64,000 nucleotides of DNA from Leptodontidium sp. MPI-SDFR-AT-0119 (lineage: Eukaryota > Ascomycota > Leotiomycetes > Helotiales > Leptodontidiaceae). The number at the start of each line of letters is the position of its first letter. Position 1 is the first letter of the stretch. The notes under the pieces were generated by a model that was not told the origin of the DNA, ran no database searches, and saw only the letters and a list, made by a program, of their open reading frames with translations. Below are positions 10,691-22,800 of the stretch, piece after piece. Made by a program: the position numbers and the translations under genes. The stretch is from assembly GCA_020726505.1 (NCBI GenBank), contig JAHLEZ010000001.1:3596001-3660000 (forward strand), in the 5' to 3' direction.

Positions 10691-11502
10691 CTTGAAAGTA
10701 GTGGTTTCAAAGAATGGTCTGTGGTTTTGAGAGGAACTTGGGGTTGTTGATAGATTTGGAGGTATTGGAAAGAGAGAATGGATGTTTGATGATGAGATGA
10801 AATTTTTTTGAGGGTTTGCAGGGTGCTTATGTAGTTACATCTCAAACGCTTTAAGACGCCGAAAGGGAGGTGATGAAAGGGGGATTGACGAGAAGCGAGG
10901 GTTCTGAAGTATTCGAGACTTTAGATTCTCACACGAAACTCAGGAACAAATCGTATTGGCCAAGATGACTTGACAATGTTTCGTTTCAAAGGTAACGGTT
11001 TTTGTGGTATTCCAGTCAAGTGTCTTGGGCCCTTTCTCTGATTTGGGAAAGACGAGCATTTTGGTTCGTTGGAAATTAGTAGCATGGTCACATTTTTGGC
11101 ATCTAATTCGCTCAGTCGAGTGCTTTCTCTCATTAAGGGAATACTTCAATAAGTTTAGTTCTTGTGAATTCAATGCAGAGGTCAAGTCTAGAATCAGCTC
11201 TGCAGTGATAGAAAGAAGGTACAGGTTAGAGTATGTCCTTATTTATTTGCATATGCATCTATAACTGAGATCTACTCTTCTTAATCGAAGCCAATGATAA
11301 ATACGAAACTTTCTTACTAGTCAAGAAACCACACGAACTCCATCCTGATAACAGTGAGATGTTGTGTAAGAAATGTCTTCGGCTTCCAGAAGCGTAGATG
11401 ACTGCATTCGCGGCTCGTGTGAGAGCTCCGCTGAGTAATCAAGCAATCATCTCGCATCCCCCTTTGTGCTACCATAAGCTCCAGCCTTTCTCACACATTC
11501 GA
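10691..11502. other. Intergenic, 5' region of the secreted-protein gene
   Basis: About 0.8 kb. A minus-strand open frame at 10940-11185 contains RIRCQKCDHATNFQRT but has no ATG and no other support. Nothing else identified. Confidence 0.35.
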
Positions 11503-13421
11503 TCAAGCGACTGATGCTAGCCCTTCGGCTCTCCTTTTGATACCAGTAAATACCCTCATCGCCTTACTCAGCTCCTCGAACCATCCATACCCTGCACCAA
11601 GCCCGACTTTCATGAGAAGTGAAACGAAGTAGCTGTGTTCGGGACTCGTATCAGGAGAAGCTGCCGCGCCTGTCAAAAGAATCCAGACGAAGATGCCAGG
11701 GAAGGCGTCCCATGTTGCGTCGTTGGTGGGAGATTCGAGGGCTTGACAGAGTTCTTGAGCGATGGGGAGGTTGAGAGGGGATGAGAATGGTTCTGGGTGT
11801 GTGTGTGTTGCGGAAGCGAATATTGTTGCTGTGAGGTGGATTATTCGGTGGAGGAGGGTTATTGGTTTGTTGTTGGTGGCTGTGAGAGGTGGTAGAGTAG
11901 AGTTCAGGGCTCGGCTTTGTTGGCCACTGGCTAGATCTTGCATGTGTTGGAGCGACTGGATGCTCTTCTTGCAGAAGGGTGACCCGCGGAGAATGTATTC
12001 GAGCCGTCGGGGGCTGCATAGAGGAGAGTCTGAGATCCTGTTAAGTTTAATTCCGAGTATGTTCGATGGTAGTGAAGTGAGTGCAGTTGTCTGGATGAAT
12101 CGGGGGCTTGTGTTGCTCATAATTGAGACGATGAGATCTAAACTGGTGTGATATTAGCAACAGCTAGATTTGAACACACAGAAGAGTTCCAATTTCAAAA
12201 TTCATACAGTAAGACTTTGATCAAGAAGTGTTTGTTATTCCCGAAACTGCCAATCCCTCCCCGAAGGTTGACAATCCGCTCGAGGCCGTTGACATGATGG
12301 ATCGATTCTGCGATATTACCGCGAGCTATCTGTATAGATGTCAGAAAGGCGGCAATTTCTAAGTCTGTATACTCACTTCGAAGCTGATGAGAAGTAATAT
12401 GCTTCCAATGGTCGTGTCACTGGTCCCGAGAATATCGTGCAGTAATCGACCATTGATCCACTTAATGGTCTCCACCTTGAAGGCAAAGTACTCCTGGCTG
12501 TTGTGGATGTACGGAAGGACTTGGGCACTTTTATGTAAAGAGTCTCGCGGAGATCGAAAGTTCGGGATGGGAATGATTCTGCTTGGCATCCAGACAGAAA
12601 CTTTTGGAGTTAGTCTCCCAGCCGGTTGAGGGAATGGCCATCCTTCGGATCTCATGCAGAGAATTGGAGCACCATCGAGTTGGAATAGGGCATACGGAGT
12701 AGCTATGTACTCATGTTAGTACAGAACTTTGAGAGGTTGCATGTGCAAGATTTGACTCACAAGTGTCAAACGTCCATTGATCGAATGGACGGACGAATCC
12801 CGCAATCGAAAAGAATTGAGAATCCTCCATTGTGCCACCCTGGGCTTTTGAGTTCTGCCTCCGAGGGTAGGGGGAATCATCGCGATTGGCTATGATAAGT
12901 TGTTTGTTTTGATTCGCGGGGTATGCAACTGCATTCGAGGACCTTGTCAATACTTTGGCCCCCGCTTCTGCAGTGTGGGGGACCAGCGACGAACGTCGGG
13001 ATGTTAACATATCATTAGCACTTGCTTCTGGGACTGCTAAGTCCGCCTCTGACACTGACGCAGTCGAGTTGTTCTTCTGAATAAGCGTGTGTTCTCTCAC
13101 AGTAGACTTGTTTTGCGCTCTCCGACGAGAATGAACAGCCCGCATAACATGGTGGCGAACTGTCTTGCGATGCTCCTTACTTGCAGGACGTAGTGGCTCC
13201 TCTATAATAACAAATGGTAGCGGACGCCCAAAATCTCCTGTTGAGTCCGAAGTTGCATCTGGGTGTCCGCCGGTGCCGTCTGCTTGTCCGTGATTCATTT
13301 CGGTTTGTGCTGACTCGGCGGAGTAGCCGAAGTATGGGCTAGATAGTGCTGCTGTATGATGCTGCTTGGAATCGCAGATGGCGGCCTCTCCGGAGTGAGT
13401 TCGGCTCTTGGTGGTTTTCAT
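11503..13421 (-). CDS. PF11951-type fungal transcription-factor-like protein
   Basis: Exons 13421-12761, 12702-12377, 12329-12208 and 12142-11503 join in phase (introns 58, 47 and 65 nt, all GT-AG) to give 582 aa from the first in-frame ATG. The layout is that of fungal-specific factors of the PF11951 type: an N-terminal block with FVIIEEP and VRHHVMRAVHSRRRAQ, then FDTSTPYALFQLDGAPILCM, a helical middle domain (ARGNIAESIHHVNGLERIV), and a C-terminal block with FPGIFVWILLTGAAASP and YFVSLLMKVGLGAG. No Zn2Cys6 cluster is visible, which is common in this group. The frame stays open upstream of 13421 to 13493 (reading VQVTQSPAQEAASIRS), preceded by a possible acceptor TTTTTAG. A short 5' exon with the true start may therefore be missing from my model. 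Confidence 0.75.
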
Positions 13422-13493
13422 TTGCCCAATCGAGCGGATGGATGCTGCCTCCTGAGCTGGGCTTTGTGTAACTTGAACTAAAAAGGTAAGCAA

Positions 13494-14642
13494 GAATTAC
13501 AATGGGGAACGACTTCCGAACATTGGAAGTATAAAGGTACTGACAATGGAAGCAACCTGAATTTTTGAAGGCAAGACCGGCACTCTCGACTGAAAGTTGG
13601 TGGCTGCAGAGAGAAAGATGAATCTTACGAGGACTTGAGAACGAGCGAGACAAGAGAAACTCTTGGAATATCAGAGACGTTCGAGAGATACGGTATTTGC
13701 ACGGAGCTAGATCCTTTCCCGCCTTCCAATCTCAACGATATACTCCTACCTATACTTCTTGGCAACTTGCTCGAAGTCACAGTTGTTAATTGCGAGCTTC
13801 ATCGTCCCATTGAATGGCTCGCCGCAAGCCAAGACTCATCATTGGCATTGCACTCGCTTTCCATCGGAGTGACCGGCATGAGGGGTGACGCTGCAGCCGC
13901 TGATTGACTGCTTGTTGTCTCGTCGTCAGAGCATACCATGTCATCGTCGCTGAGAGGAGCTTCATTTCGGCGAGAGATGCTTCATCTCGGCGCGCTGCAA
14001 CACACTCCCGGCATCCACCGCCTACGACCCGTACTCAGATATTATGAGCCGCTGATTTCTGCTGGTGTTTCTCCCTTGATCACTGGTGCGCAAGGAAGCT
14101 TAATCATCCTCGTTTATGCAGGACATTGACCGAAGTCCAATGAGGGCAGGATCGATTGTCTACAATGGGTCTGACTAGCAGCCTATCACAGCTGCCCATT
14201 TCCTCCTTTTATTAACCTGTTTTGGACTCACCGACACTTGGTCTCAGTTGATAACTATATCTTGTCGATCTGCAAAGAAATTCTTGTCGGGTCTCAAGCC
14301 TGTTACATGTGCCCATCTTCTGATTTGTCCCTTTTTGTTGCTCCCTGGCTTTGTTCAAGTTAATGTTAATCGAAGGCTAAAGTGGGATCGTACGTTATTC
14401 ACAATGATGCTACAGGCTTTCAGAGCGAGTGGTGAATAATGCGAGGGAGAAACAACGGATTATGATAGGTAAGATTAATCTATCAGAATGCTACCGTCTC
14501 CCAGATTGTCTTTTTCTCGAAGGACAACACTGATGACAGCCGGCTTGTGCAGCGAATAAAAAGATAGTTCCCCGGTCTAAACTGTTCTACAAATTGAATT
14601 ACGTATCATGGAATAAAGTACTACTCGCTGACTCCAGAATAT
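13494..14642. other. Intergenic, weak coding-like traces
   Basis: No gene supported. Minus strand 13960-13799 is open and reads an acidic Ser-rich stretch (NEAPLSDDDMVCSDDETTSS), ending at a TGA. A neighbouring frame gives MKLAINNCDFEQVAKKYR before a stop. These could be debris of a small DNA-binding protein gene or chance. Confidence 0.3.
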
Positions 14643-15500
14643 CTAGACAGCAATGCGCTTGGTCTGTTTGATGCGAATGGCCTTGGTATCTCGTCCCTTG
14701 CAAACCGCAACAGCTCCGAGAGCCTAAACAGTAGTCGCTGCAATCAACAAACTTCTCTGCGCACCTCCATAAACATTCTGTATTGCAAGATGAGTGGGTT
14801 TGCTCATTTTGCCGTGATAGCCGCGATAGCCGCGTATATCATAAAAAAAAAAGGGAGACGTTCGGCAGGCAGGTATTCAGCGAGCTTGTTGGGTAGAGCA
14901 GTCTACCAAATAGCAGAGGAGACGGTGAGACCAAATTGACCAATGGCAGACGCAAAACTTCGAATCAACCGAGCATTGTGATACTGACACAAATCACTGC
15001 TCTTTGAAGCAGCTGATATAATAGCAATCTCGTCGCAGATACTGAGGACACCACGGGCGAAATATGTAAGGAACTGGTACATGAGATATAGCCGATATCC
15101 TGCTCAGGCTAGTGCAAGGCGAGGTCTGTCAAAACTCGACCCACAGCCAGAATTTGGACGGTGCAACTCCAGTCGTAATGCTCAAACCATTAACCACCTT
15201 AACACAAAATTGAAATAGAGAACCCGCTCATCTACTACCAGCATAAATTGACGCTGGCGAGTGCGAATTATACCGGGACCCAGCAGTGAAGTATGCGATA
15301 GAAATGTGGTTATGTGGGTCTACATGCAAATTGCTGTTCGGCCTGGAGCTTTCCATGGATTCGATATGTTGGATAACCCAAACGTACCTCTAATTCAGGC
15401 GGCAATCGCTACAAAATGGACGTGGCTGAGAAGGATGATGAAGCTTGAGGCGAAGAGGGCAATGAAATTCACGGTTTATAGAAACGCTAGAAGACTTACT
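14643..15500 (-). pseudogene. 5'-truncated relic of a siderophore-iron-type MFS transporter
   Basis: Read on the minus strand, the C-terminal half of a siderophore-type MFS transporter is recognisable in pieces: FIALFASSFIILLSHVHFVA, NISNPWKAPGRTAICM, VKVVNGLSITT, YLMYQFLTYFARGVLSICDE, AIGQFGLTVSSAIW, LPNKLAEYLPAE, QNVYGGAQRSLLIAATTV and ALGAVAVCKGRDTKAIRIKQ ending KRIAV. The order and the motifs (WK-P, VVNGLS, G-x-x-V-SSAIW, PNKLAEYLP, YG-AQRS, K-IKQ-K) match that family. It is dead: in-frame stops at 15397-15395, 15322-15320, 14905-14903 and 14726-14724, at least two frame changes, and no trace of the N-terminal membrane segments upstream. Intact members have about 14 spans and 600 residues; less than half remains. 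Confidence 0.8.
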
Positions 15501-16788
15501 TAAAATTTCCTTTAGTGTATGGGTTCCCTCCGGGGCTGACTTCTAGAGTAAATGTTGACTTGAGATTTCTCTTGTCAACAAAAAGGGGCATCTCGCTTCT
15601 TAGCGAGATCAACATCGATTGGGTACTGGGCGATCGGAATCACGTCCAAGGAGCGAGCCACGGCGAACACGGAAAAAATCAAACAGTGGTTAACCCCACC
15701 CTGGTTGTTCAAAGTGAATTTGGAAGGTAATTACTTAACGGGTATCCTCAAAGATGACGGACTGGCGCGAATGTCTTTTGAAACCCATATCACGTGATCT
15801 ATATATTCAGGGCTAGTGAAGTCTGCTCAGCCCTAGGGTATCCCAATCCCAGAGAAAGGTATTGCGAAGATTTGCAAGACTGGACCGAGTAACGTACTCT
15901 GGTATTTTATGTCAAAGATTCCATGCACATTTCCCAAATATCAAAGACAGTCAGCCAATAATGGACCGATCCTCGGCCAAGAAGTGTCTCAACAGGCTCG
16001 CCCCAGGGTCAACAAATGTGAATTTTATCCGTAGAGATATTCATCATCATCAACTCAACTCTCAACTTAGGAACTCAGAACTGTCGAGTTTTTCCGTCGG
16101 TTGTTATTATTATTGCCCAAGTGTGCAACGGTAAGCAAGCCATCGACGATCGTGTCCAGCGTGAGCCAATAGAAGGCTGTCGGCGACAGCCTTGCCCGTT
16201 ATTAATCGCCGCCTTAATTCCAGAGTGGCCATTACCTTGCCTTGTCTCCTGCTACCAGCCCAGCATCTTCGCGATACTGTAACCGTGAACCCTCTCTCAA
16301 CAACCCTCACCTGTCCTCCCCTAGTCTCGCCCAGTGTCCCGAACCGGTTCGTCTCTTGCTCGCACCTTAGAAGTTGACGGCGGGCGGGCATTATTAAAGC
16401 TTCTTTCTTTGTGCCCAAGACGTCATCCCCGCATCCATCTATCGAGCGAAACATTCCAGACCTTCGAGCCATGAGCCTAGCTGCACAGCCTCCTCACCCA
16501 ACTATCCCGTACCTCGACTAGCAGTGAAGTGCCTTGCGAATCATTGACGGCGCCGATGAGCTATGCTGATCCGAGTCCTCCGTACCTCTCTGTCGGTGGC
16601 AGTCGTGTCAGTATTGTGAATTGAATCGGCAGGTTCGAGTTATTTGCTTTTGGGACCAAGAGGGACGCTTGCGCATGGCACCGTTGTTGTCGCCACAACT
16701 GCATTTCGAAGGTCTCCGAGTCTGGAGGGAGCACGTTCGACGATAGGAAAGAGGGACTGCGAATGGCGTTCCGCGACCGAAAGATTCA
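15501..16788. other. Intergenic, 5' region of FMP27
   Basis: No gene found. A short perfect inverted repeat (TCTCGCT, 4-base loop, AGCGAGA) lies near 15592-15609; it is too short to call a terminator or element. The last 300 bases are presumably the 5' leader of FMP27. Confidence 0.35.
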
Positions 16789-16801
16789 ATGGCGCTTCTG
16801 A
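16763..16801 (+). promoter_or_regulatory. Upstream ORF overlapping the FMP27 start
   Basis: An ATG at 16763 opens a 12-codon frame (MAFRDRKIQWRF) that stops at 16799-16801, past the main ATG at 16789 and in another frame. Ribosomes using it could not simply re-initiate downstream at the FMP27 start, so it could reduce translation. Whether the transcript includes it is not known from sequence. Confidence 0.4.
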
Positions 16802-19800
16802 ATCCTACGTTTATATTCGGGGTGATAGTGCTCGCCTACCTCTCCTCGTTCATCCTATTCGCCGTTCTTCGAATTCTCACAGGCATATCCATCCAGCGCA
16901 TCGGATACTTTTCACTGAGACGACTGGCATATACACCGAAGGATGGTATAAAGATTGAGATACGGGGCTTGGGTGTGAATCTGCACCGGCCTACCTTCGC
17001 ACAACCAACATGGGTCAGCATCGTACTCACAGAGTTGGCGGTGACTGTCGATTTGAAGGCCGCAGATGGGGAAAAGGGTGTCAGTCCTGATGAGACCACT
17101 AGCACAGTGGAGGGCGCCGATGGGCCAACTTGCGACTTTGAACCAAAGAGGAAGCCTTTGTCGCGGACAACCAGTTTTGGACCCCCTCGAAGCAAGAGCT
17201 GGGAAAGGCTTACGAGCATCAAGGAGCGGATAAAACGTATGCACCGCAATATCAACTGGATCCGTATGGTTGACGTGGTGGCTACAAATTCATCTGTGAC
17301 GGTTGTTGACGTGGGGCAAATACAAGTTGGAAGCTTTACTATGGCAGTGGACACCCGACGGAAGATGGTTGACCGCGGGAGGATGTTTTCGCATATCAAG
17401 TCACCCAAGAAGGAGCAACGTCCGGCAGAGTGGATGATGACAGTTCGAAGTGTTCTCTTCACTCCGGAAGGTAGAGATTCCCTCGAAGTGCTCGATCACG
17501 CGACCCTCAACATACATGGTTTGCTCTACAAAGACTTGGATGGGCTGCGAGATGCTGCTATCTCCCTCAAGTTGGGCAGAGTTCACATACCATATGACGA
17601 TATAAATACATGCATGAACAGATACAAGGGGTGTCGAAGGCTCTATGTGCAGGAGACACCAGATGTGGAGATTTCAGTGAAAGATCTGATCGAGGAGCTT
17701 GACAGACCTGGCAGCCGAGAGGAGAAGCTGGTCCAGACCGTCTCAGATTCCAAGGAGTTTGTGAGCTCCATCCTCCGAGGAATCAAGGAAGTCCAATTTG
17801 CTGTCAGTTTTGTTGGATTCACAAAGCAGATCAAGGACGTACAACCCCATGGCACGCCGATCTATCTCAATGCATCAATGAAGGAAGTCGGTGTAGATCT
17901 GCACCGGTTAGACCAAAAGTCTCCCGCGCATCGTATGTATTTTTCGTCCAAAGATGTTGCACATCAAGCTTTAGTCGCCGCTCTTGCAATTTCCGTAGGG
18001 GTTGATGACGGGCATGGGAAATCTGAGAGGCTGGCCTATATCCCAATGGCAACTACCACTGTACGCACAACACTTCCGTCAAAAACAGTGGAGTTTGTTG
18101 AAGACAACAGTGCTGCTGAAAGGAATGCAAACATTCTGTTTGCAAATGTTGTTATCACATCCCCATCTGTTGATCTGGACCCGAAGCATCTTCCTCTGAT
18201 CTTGGCCCTGTTACAAAAGAAGCCCAAATCCAGGGGTCCCACTCGTCCGCAGAAGCATATTGTTATATCGAGGCTGTTACCGAAAGCCAATGTCAAATTT
18301 TCAATGCACGAGCCAGTCGTCCGAATTGCGTTACCTCCTGTCGAGAAGAGTGCAGCGGAAGATGACTTTGACCTGATTATTTCCTCGATCTCGTCAGTGT
18401 CCTTGGACATTGAGTCTTCCCACTCCGCTGTGGGAGAACTCCATTACAGCTTAGGCTCGACATTGAGAGTACAGTCGCACGATCTCTACTACCAGACTTC
18501 TTCTGGAGCTCATTTTGACCTCCTCCAAACCGAATCGTTGGAGCTTAAAACTCAGCTGAACGCAAACCCCGAGGTTCATGTTGTCGCAACAGGAAATCTC
18601 CAAACCTTTTCCATCCATATGATTCGACCTGAAATCAGTGATGGTGTCCGACAGATTGTTCGCCAGCTGCGGCTAAACGTAGAGCCTACGAAAAAGACAC
18701 ACGTGAGAACCGCTAGAGATCCAAACTTCGTCAGGGCACTTCCACCTTGGCTCTTGCATTTCCAATTATCAGGCTCCGACTTTAGCGCCGAAGTGGCTGG
18801 CGTTGATGATGATATCTCTGACGACACGAGAGGGGTCGCCTTGCAACTGCAGTCGTGGACGGCGGACTACAAGGCCCTGAAGGTAGACCCTCTGGATAGA
18901 AAGTCCTCGCGGCGCAGAACAGGAAGCCGGTCGATGACGCCGGACCCAGATTTTTTCCTCAACATGCCTGCATCTCCGCGCAGGAAACAGCAGCAGCATC
19001 CTACTGATGGCCGACGTTTGGCGATTCACGTTCGTGGTCTTGAGGCTTTCATTGTTGAATCAACCGAAAAGTGGGAGCACGAGCCGTTTGTTGCAATGCC
19101 ACGCTTCGAGGTTGCACTGTCCACTTCCAGTGATGCCCAAGGGCCAGTCTTTCATGTTAACTCCCACGTGAGACAGCTCCTCATCCAGTACTCTCTATAC
19201 CGCCACTATGCCGTTGGAGTTGCTACAACTGTCTTGAGGAAGGCTTTCGTCCGTACCAAAGCAGATAGGGATGAAGAGCAATCTCGTGTTGCAACAACAG
19301 CGGTATTCGATTCCGATCTCCTATCGCCTTTGAAATCCCCAGAGGACTTCTACACGCGGGATGCGCCAGAGTATCCTTTCACCGCGGGAGAACTAATCAC
19401 CGTCGATTTCAGAGCAACATTAGTCCAAGTCAAGGCGCAAATGCCATCGGATCCAGCCATAATGATACAGATCTATGGTATGGAGGCTGGCCGACACAGG
19501 TGGTCGCCACCATTCCTGCACTCTAAGCTTGCTAGAATGTACGCTGAAGCACCGAGAATGAAACGTGTATGGGCGAGGCTTGTCAGTATCAAGGGATTAC
19601 GAGTGGACTTGCGTGAAAGTCGTCGGAAACGCAGCAACGGAGAAACCTTGGATGAGAAGCTCATTGACGTTAACTCTGAAGCTATACGACTTGCGGTTCC
19701 ACATCAACTAGTCCTTCACAAAGTTTTTGACAACTCCGTTAACACCTTGAAGGCTGTTCAACAGCTTCACCATCGATTCGTCACAGGCACCAACGAGTAT

Positions 19801-22800
19801 ATACTCAACAAAGGCCCCGAGGGCCCGAAAAACCTGCCGAAAGTATCGATACGGAGCAGAGCGCTACTTTTTGAACTCGAAGATGGTGCATTCGAATGGA
19901 AACTTGGAACAATCTACCGCACTGGGCTAGTGGAACAGGCACAACGCATTGCACGCGACGCAGCGTTTCGGGTCAAAGCCAAGAAAATTGAGGATGAAGA
20001 GATGCGAAAAGACTCCTCCCGATTTCGCAATAGATCTGCTCACCCACGAGGTCGTAGTACCCACAAGGACGCCCATGTACCGAAACGGAGTAAGAGCGAA
20101 GACAACAATGTCAATAAGGGTCATCATTCAAGGTCTCACCGCGGCCGTACACTGCGTTACGACCCCGAAGGCACATGCGGGATGAGTTCATCTGCCAAGA
20201 TTTCGATTGGTGAGGCTCACGAAAAGCTTCAACGGCATAATGCTCAAAGTTGGAAGAGACGAATTGACCGCATCTATGACATGGCCAAGAGTGGCATGAA
20301 AGATATCCGCGGGGTATTCTGGGGCCCTGACCAGCTGCCCGATGACATGGAAGATGCTGAGAATATCCTTGAAGTACCACAACGACCGGCCCTCATGGCC
20401 ACACTAATCAGCGATCTTCACATAACTATCGAGAAGCCGTCTTTTCCAATGCATCAACTACCGGACTTTATCCACCGAGTTGGAAAAGGGATGCCTTACG
20501 ACATGCCGTACTCACTTTTGGTCCCAATGCATGTACAGATTGATATGGGAGAGGCTCGCATAACGCTGAGAGACTATCCGCTACCGCTCTTGCATGTTCC
20601 TGCCATAAAGCCTGGACAATCTCCACGCCTCCCTGCCTGGTCTCTCAAGTCGGATTTCGTCATTGCTGAAGAGTTCCGCGGCCCGGAATCGACACGACAT
20701 GTCCAGGTGAATATAGTCCCAGCAAAGAAGTGTCAAGCTGGACCGGCTGGTGGATTTGCAATTGATGTTCGGAGAACCGTTTCACCAGTCAAATCATACT
20801 CGGATATCAAAGTAGACATCAATACTGGGTTTCCGACACGGATCACATGGGGTGCATCTTATCAGCCCGCAATTCAGGATATGATGATGGTTATTGAAAC
20901 CTTCACAAAGCCACAAGTGGACCCGTCTGATCGAACTGGGTTCTGGGACAAGATTCGACTCAGTTTCCACTCTCGTGTCAGTGTTGCATGGAAGGGAGAC
21001 GGCGATGTTCACCTCATGCTGAAAGGGACCCGTGACCCTTACGTGGTTACTGGTAACGGGGCGGGATTCCTAATGTGCTGGCGGAATGACGTTCGTTGGA
21101 ATATTTGCCGTGAGGAAGATCCAAGGAAGTTCATGACAGTTGATAGCGGCGAGTATATCCTCGCAATTCCGGATTTCAGTCACCAAGCCCGCAACATATC
21201 GAAACTCGAACGTGACAGCGATAGCATGACAAGCGTTGACAGTTTCAAGCGTGGAGCGGCGTTCAAAAAAGTCGTCATGAAGCTCTCTGGAAACGTTCAA
21301 TGGCTAGTTGGCTTGATGTTTGAGAGGAATTTGAGAGAGGAAGGGAAACGCTCATTCGACTTTGAGCCACATTACAACGTGATCTTGAAGGAAGCGCACT
21401 TCGCAAAGGCGCCGCCAGGACTCGAGTACGATGCTTTTAGAGGCTTCCGCAGTCATCACATTCACATGTCGATTGCCGTCAAAGCGCCTGTGAATCGTGA
21501 GTGGTCGCTGTCTAACATGGAGAAGTCCAACAGCTACAATACCGTCCATCTTACGCCTCGATTCTTCTCCCACTTCTTTGCTTGGTGGTCCATGTTCAAC
21601 GGCACGATGTCGCTCCCAATTCGCCAAGGTGCATTGTGGCCAGGTATAGAGAAGTCCAGCAAGAAATTTGGCCGGCATCTCGCTACGATAAAATACAATC
21701 TCCTATTGGCCCCGCTCTTCATCAGTCACATTTACAAGCATAAGGATGCTGAAGATTACTCTGCAGATGTCGTCTCTGCCACTGGACTGAAGATGAGGCT
21801 TGACAGCTTCATGCTTGACATGCATCAACGGCGTGAAGAATTTCCTACTCACGACAAGGGTCGCAAGACGCAAGGGAAGACGACTGCTATGAAAATGCAC
21901 CAAGCACAACTGGATTTACTGTCTGCCGATATTCGTGCCATAACGGCAAGCATCGCAGGCACAACACCCGAAGACCTACAAAAGGCTTCAGCCCCAACTC
22001 TTGTCACCCAGTTCGATACGCCCTCCACAGACTTGTCACATTTCGAAATACCGGACAATGACTTCAGTTGGATTGATATGGATGATTTCGTTGAATTGGA
22101 CTGGATCCTACCGTCCGAAGCAAATCCGGAAACCAAAATTATGCCACTTGCATATGCGCCTCGCTTCACATATTTCCGCCAGACCGATCACGGCGACACT
22201 ATATCTGGTGACCCTGATAGAACAAGTCCATTTGGACACGAACAAACGCATTTCTGTATCATGAGCAAGGATGACGATCCTCGCCGAGTCCAATGTCAGC
22301 TCATTCAAGCTCGTTTGGATCAGCTGGAGAAGCAGATGGAAGCCCATAGCCAGGCAATGGAAGATGCCGAACTGGAATGTGTTCGAGACAATACCAACAC
22401 TTCGCTGAGGGCCGATTTCGAACAACTGAGCAAGCATGAGACTTTCCTGCGAGACAAGAGACTTTTCTTGGAATCTATGCTCCGTCGTATGGCGATGCGC
22501 ATTCATACGGATAAGAAGCGGGCCGTACCTGATGGAGATGCCGATGTCGACAGCGATGGTGAAACTTCATCTCCCAAGAATTACGATACCGCGGCGGAGG
22601 GAATGGACACGAATCCTGGAGCAGACTTTATCAGCGACTTTAATAACCGATTCGTCATCCATAACATGCAGCTGAAGTGGAACAATCTTTTGAGGAACAT
22701 CATTCTCCGCTACATACACCAAGTCAGCCAGCGACGTGGTTTTGTGTACTACCTTTCTAGACGTGCCGTCAAATTCATCCTTGATATTGTTGAGGAGCAG

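Noticed and set aside
10940..11185. 81-codon minus-strand frame with CQKCDH
   Set aside because: Starts at TTG, not ATG; the single CxxC is not enough to support a gene.
13799..13960. Acidic Ser-rich minus-strand frame (EAPLSDDDM) and nearby MKLAINNCDFEQVAKKYR
   Set aside because: The two pieces are in the wrong order for one DNA-binding protein and lack joining splice sites; kept only as an intergenic note.
15592..15609. Perfect 7-bp inverted repeat with 4-base loop
   Set aside because: Too short and without a T-tract or gene context to be called a terminator or transposon end.
16644..16958. 104-codon frame overlapping the start of FMP27
   Set aside because: Opens at a non-ATG codon and overlaps the membrane-anchor coding region of FMP27 in another frame.
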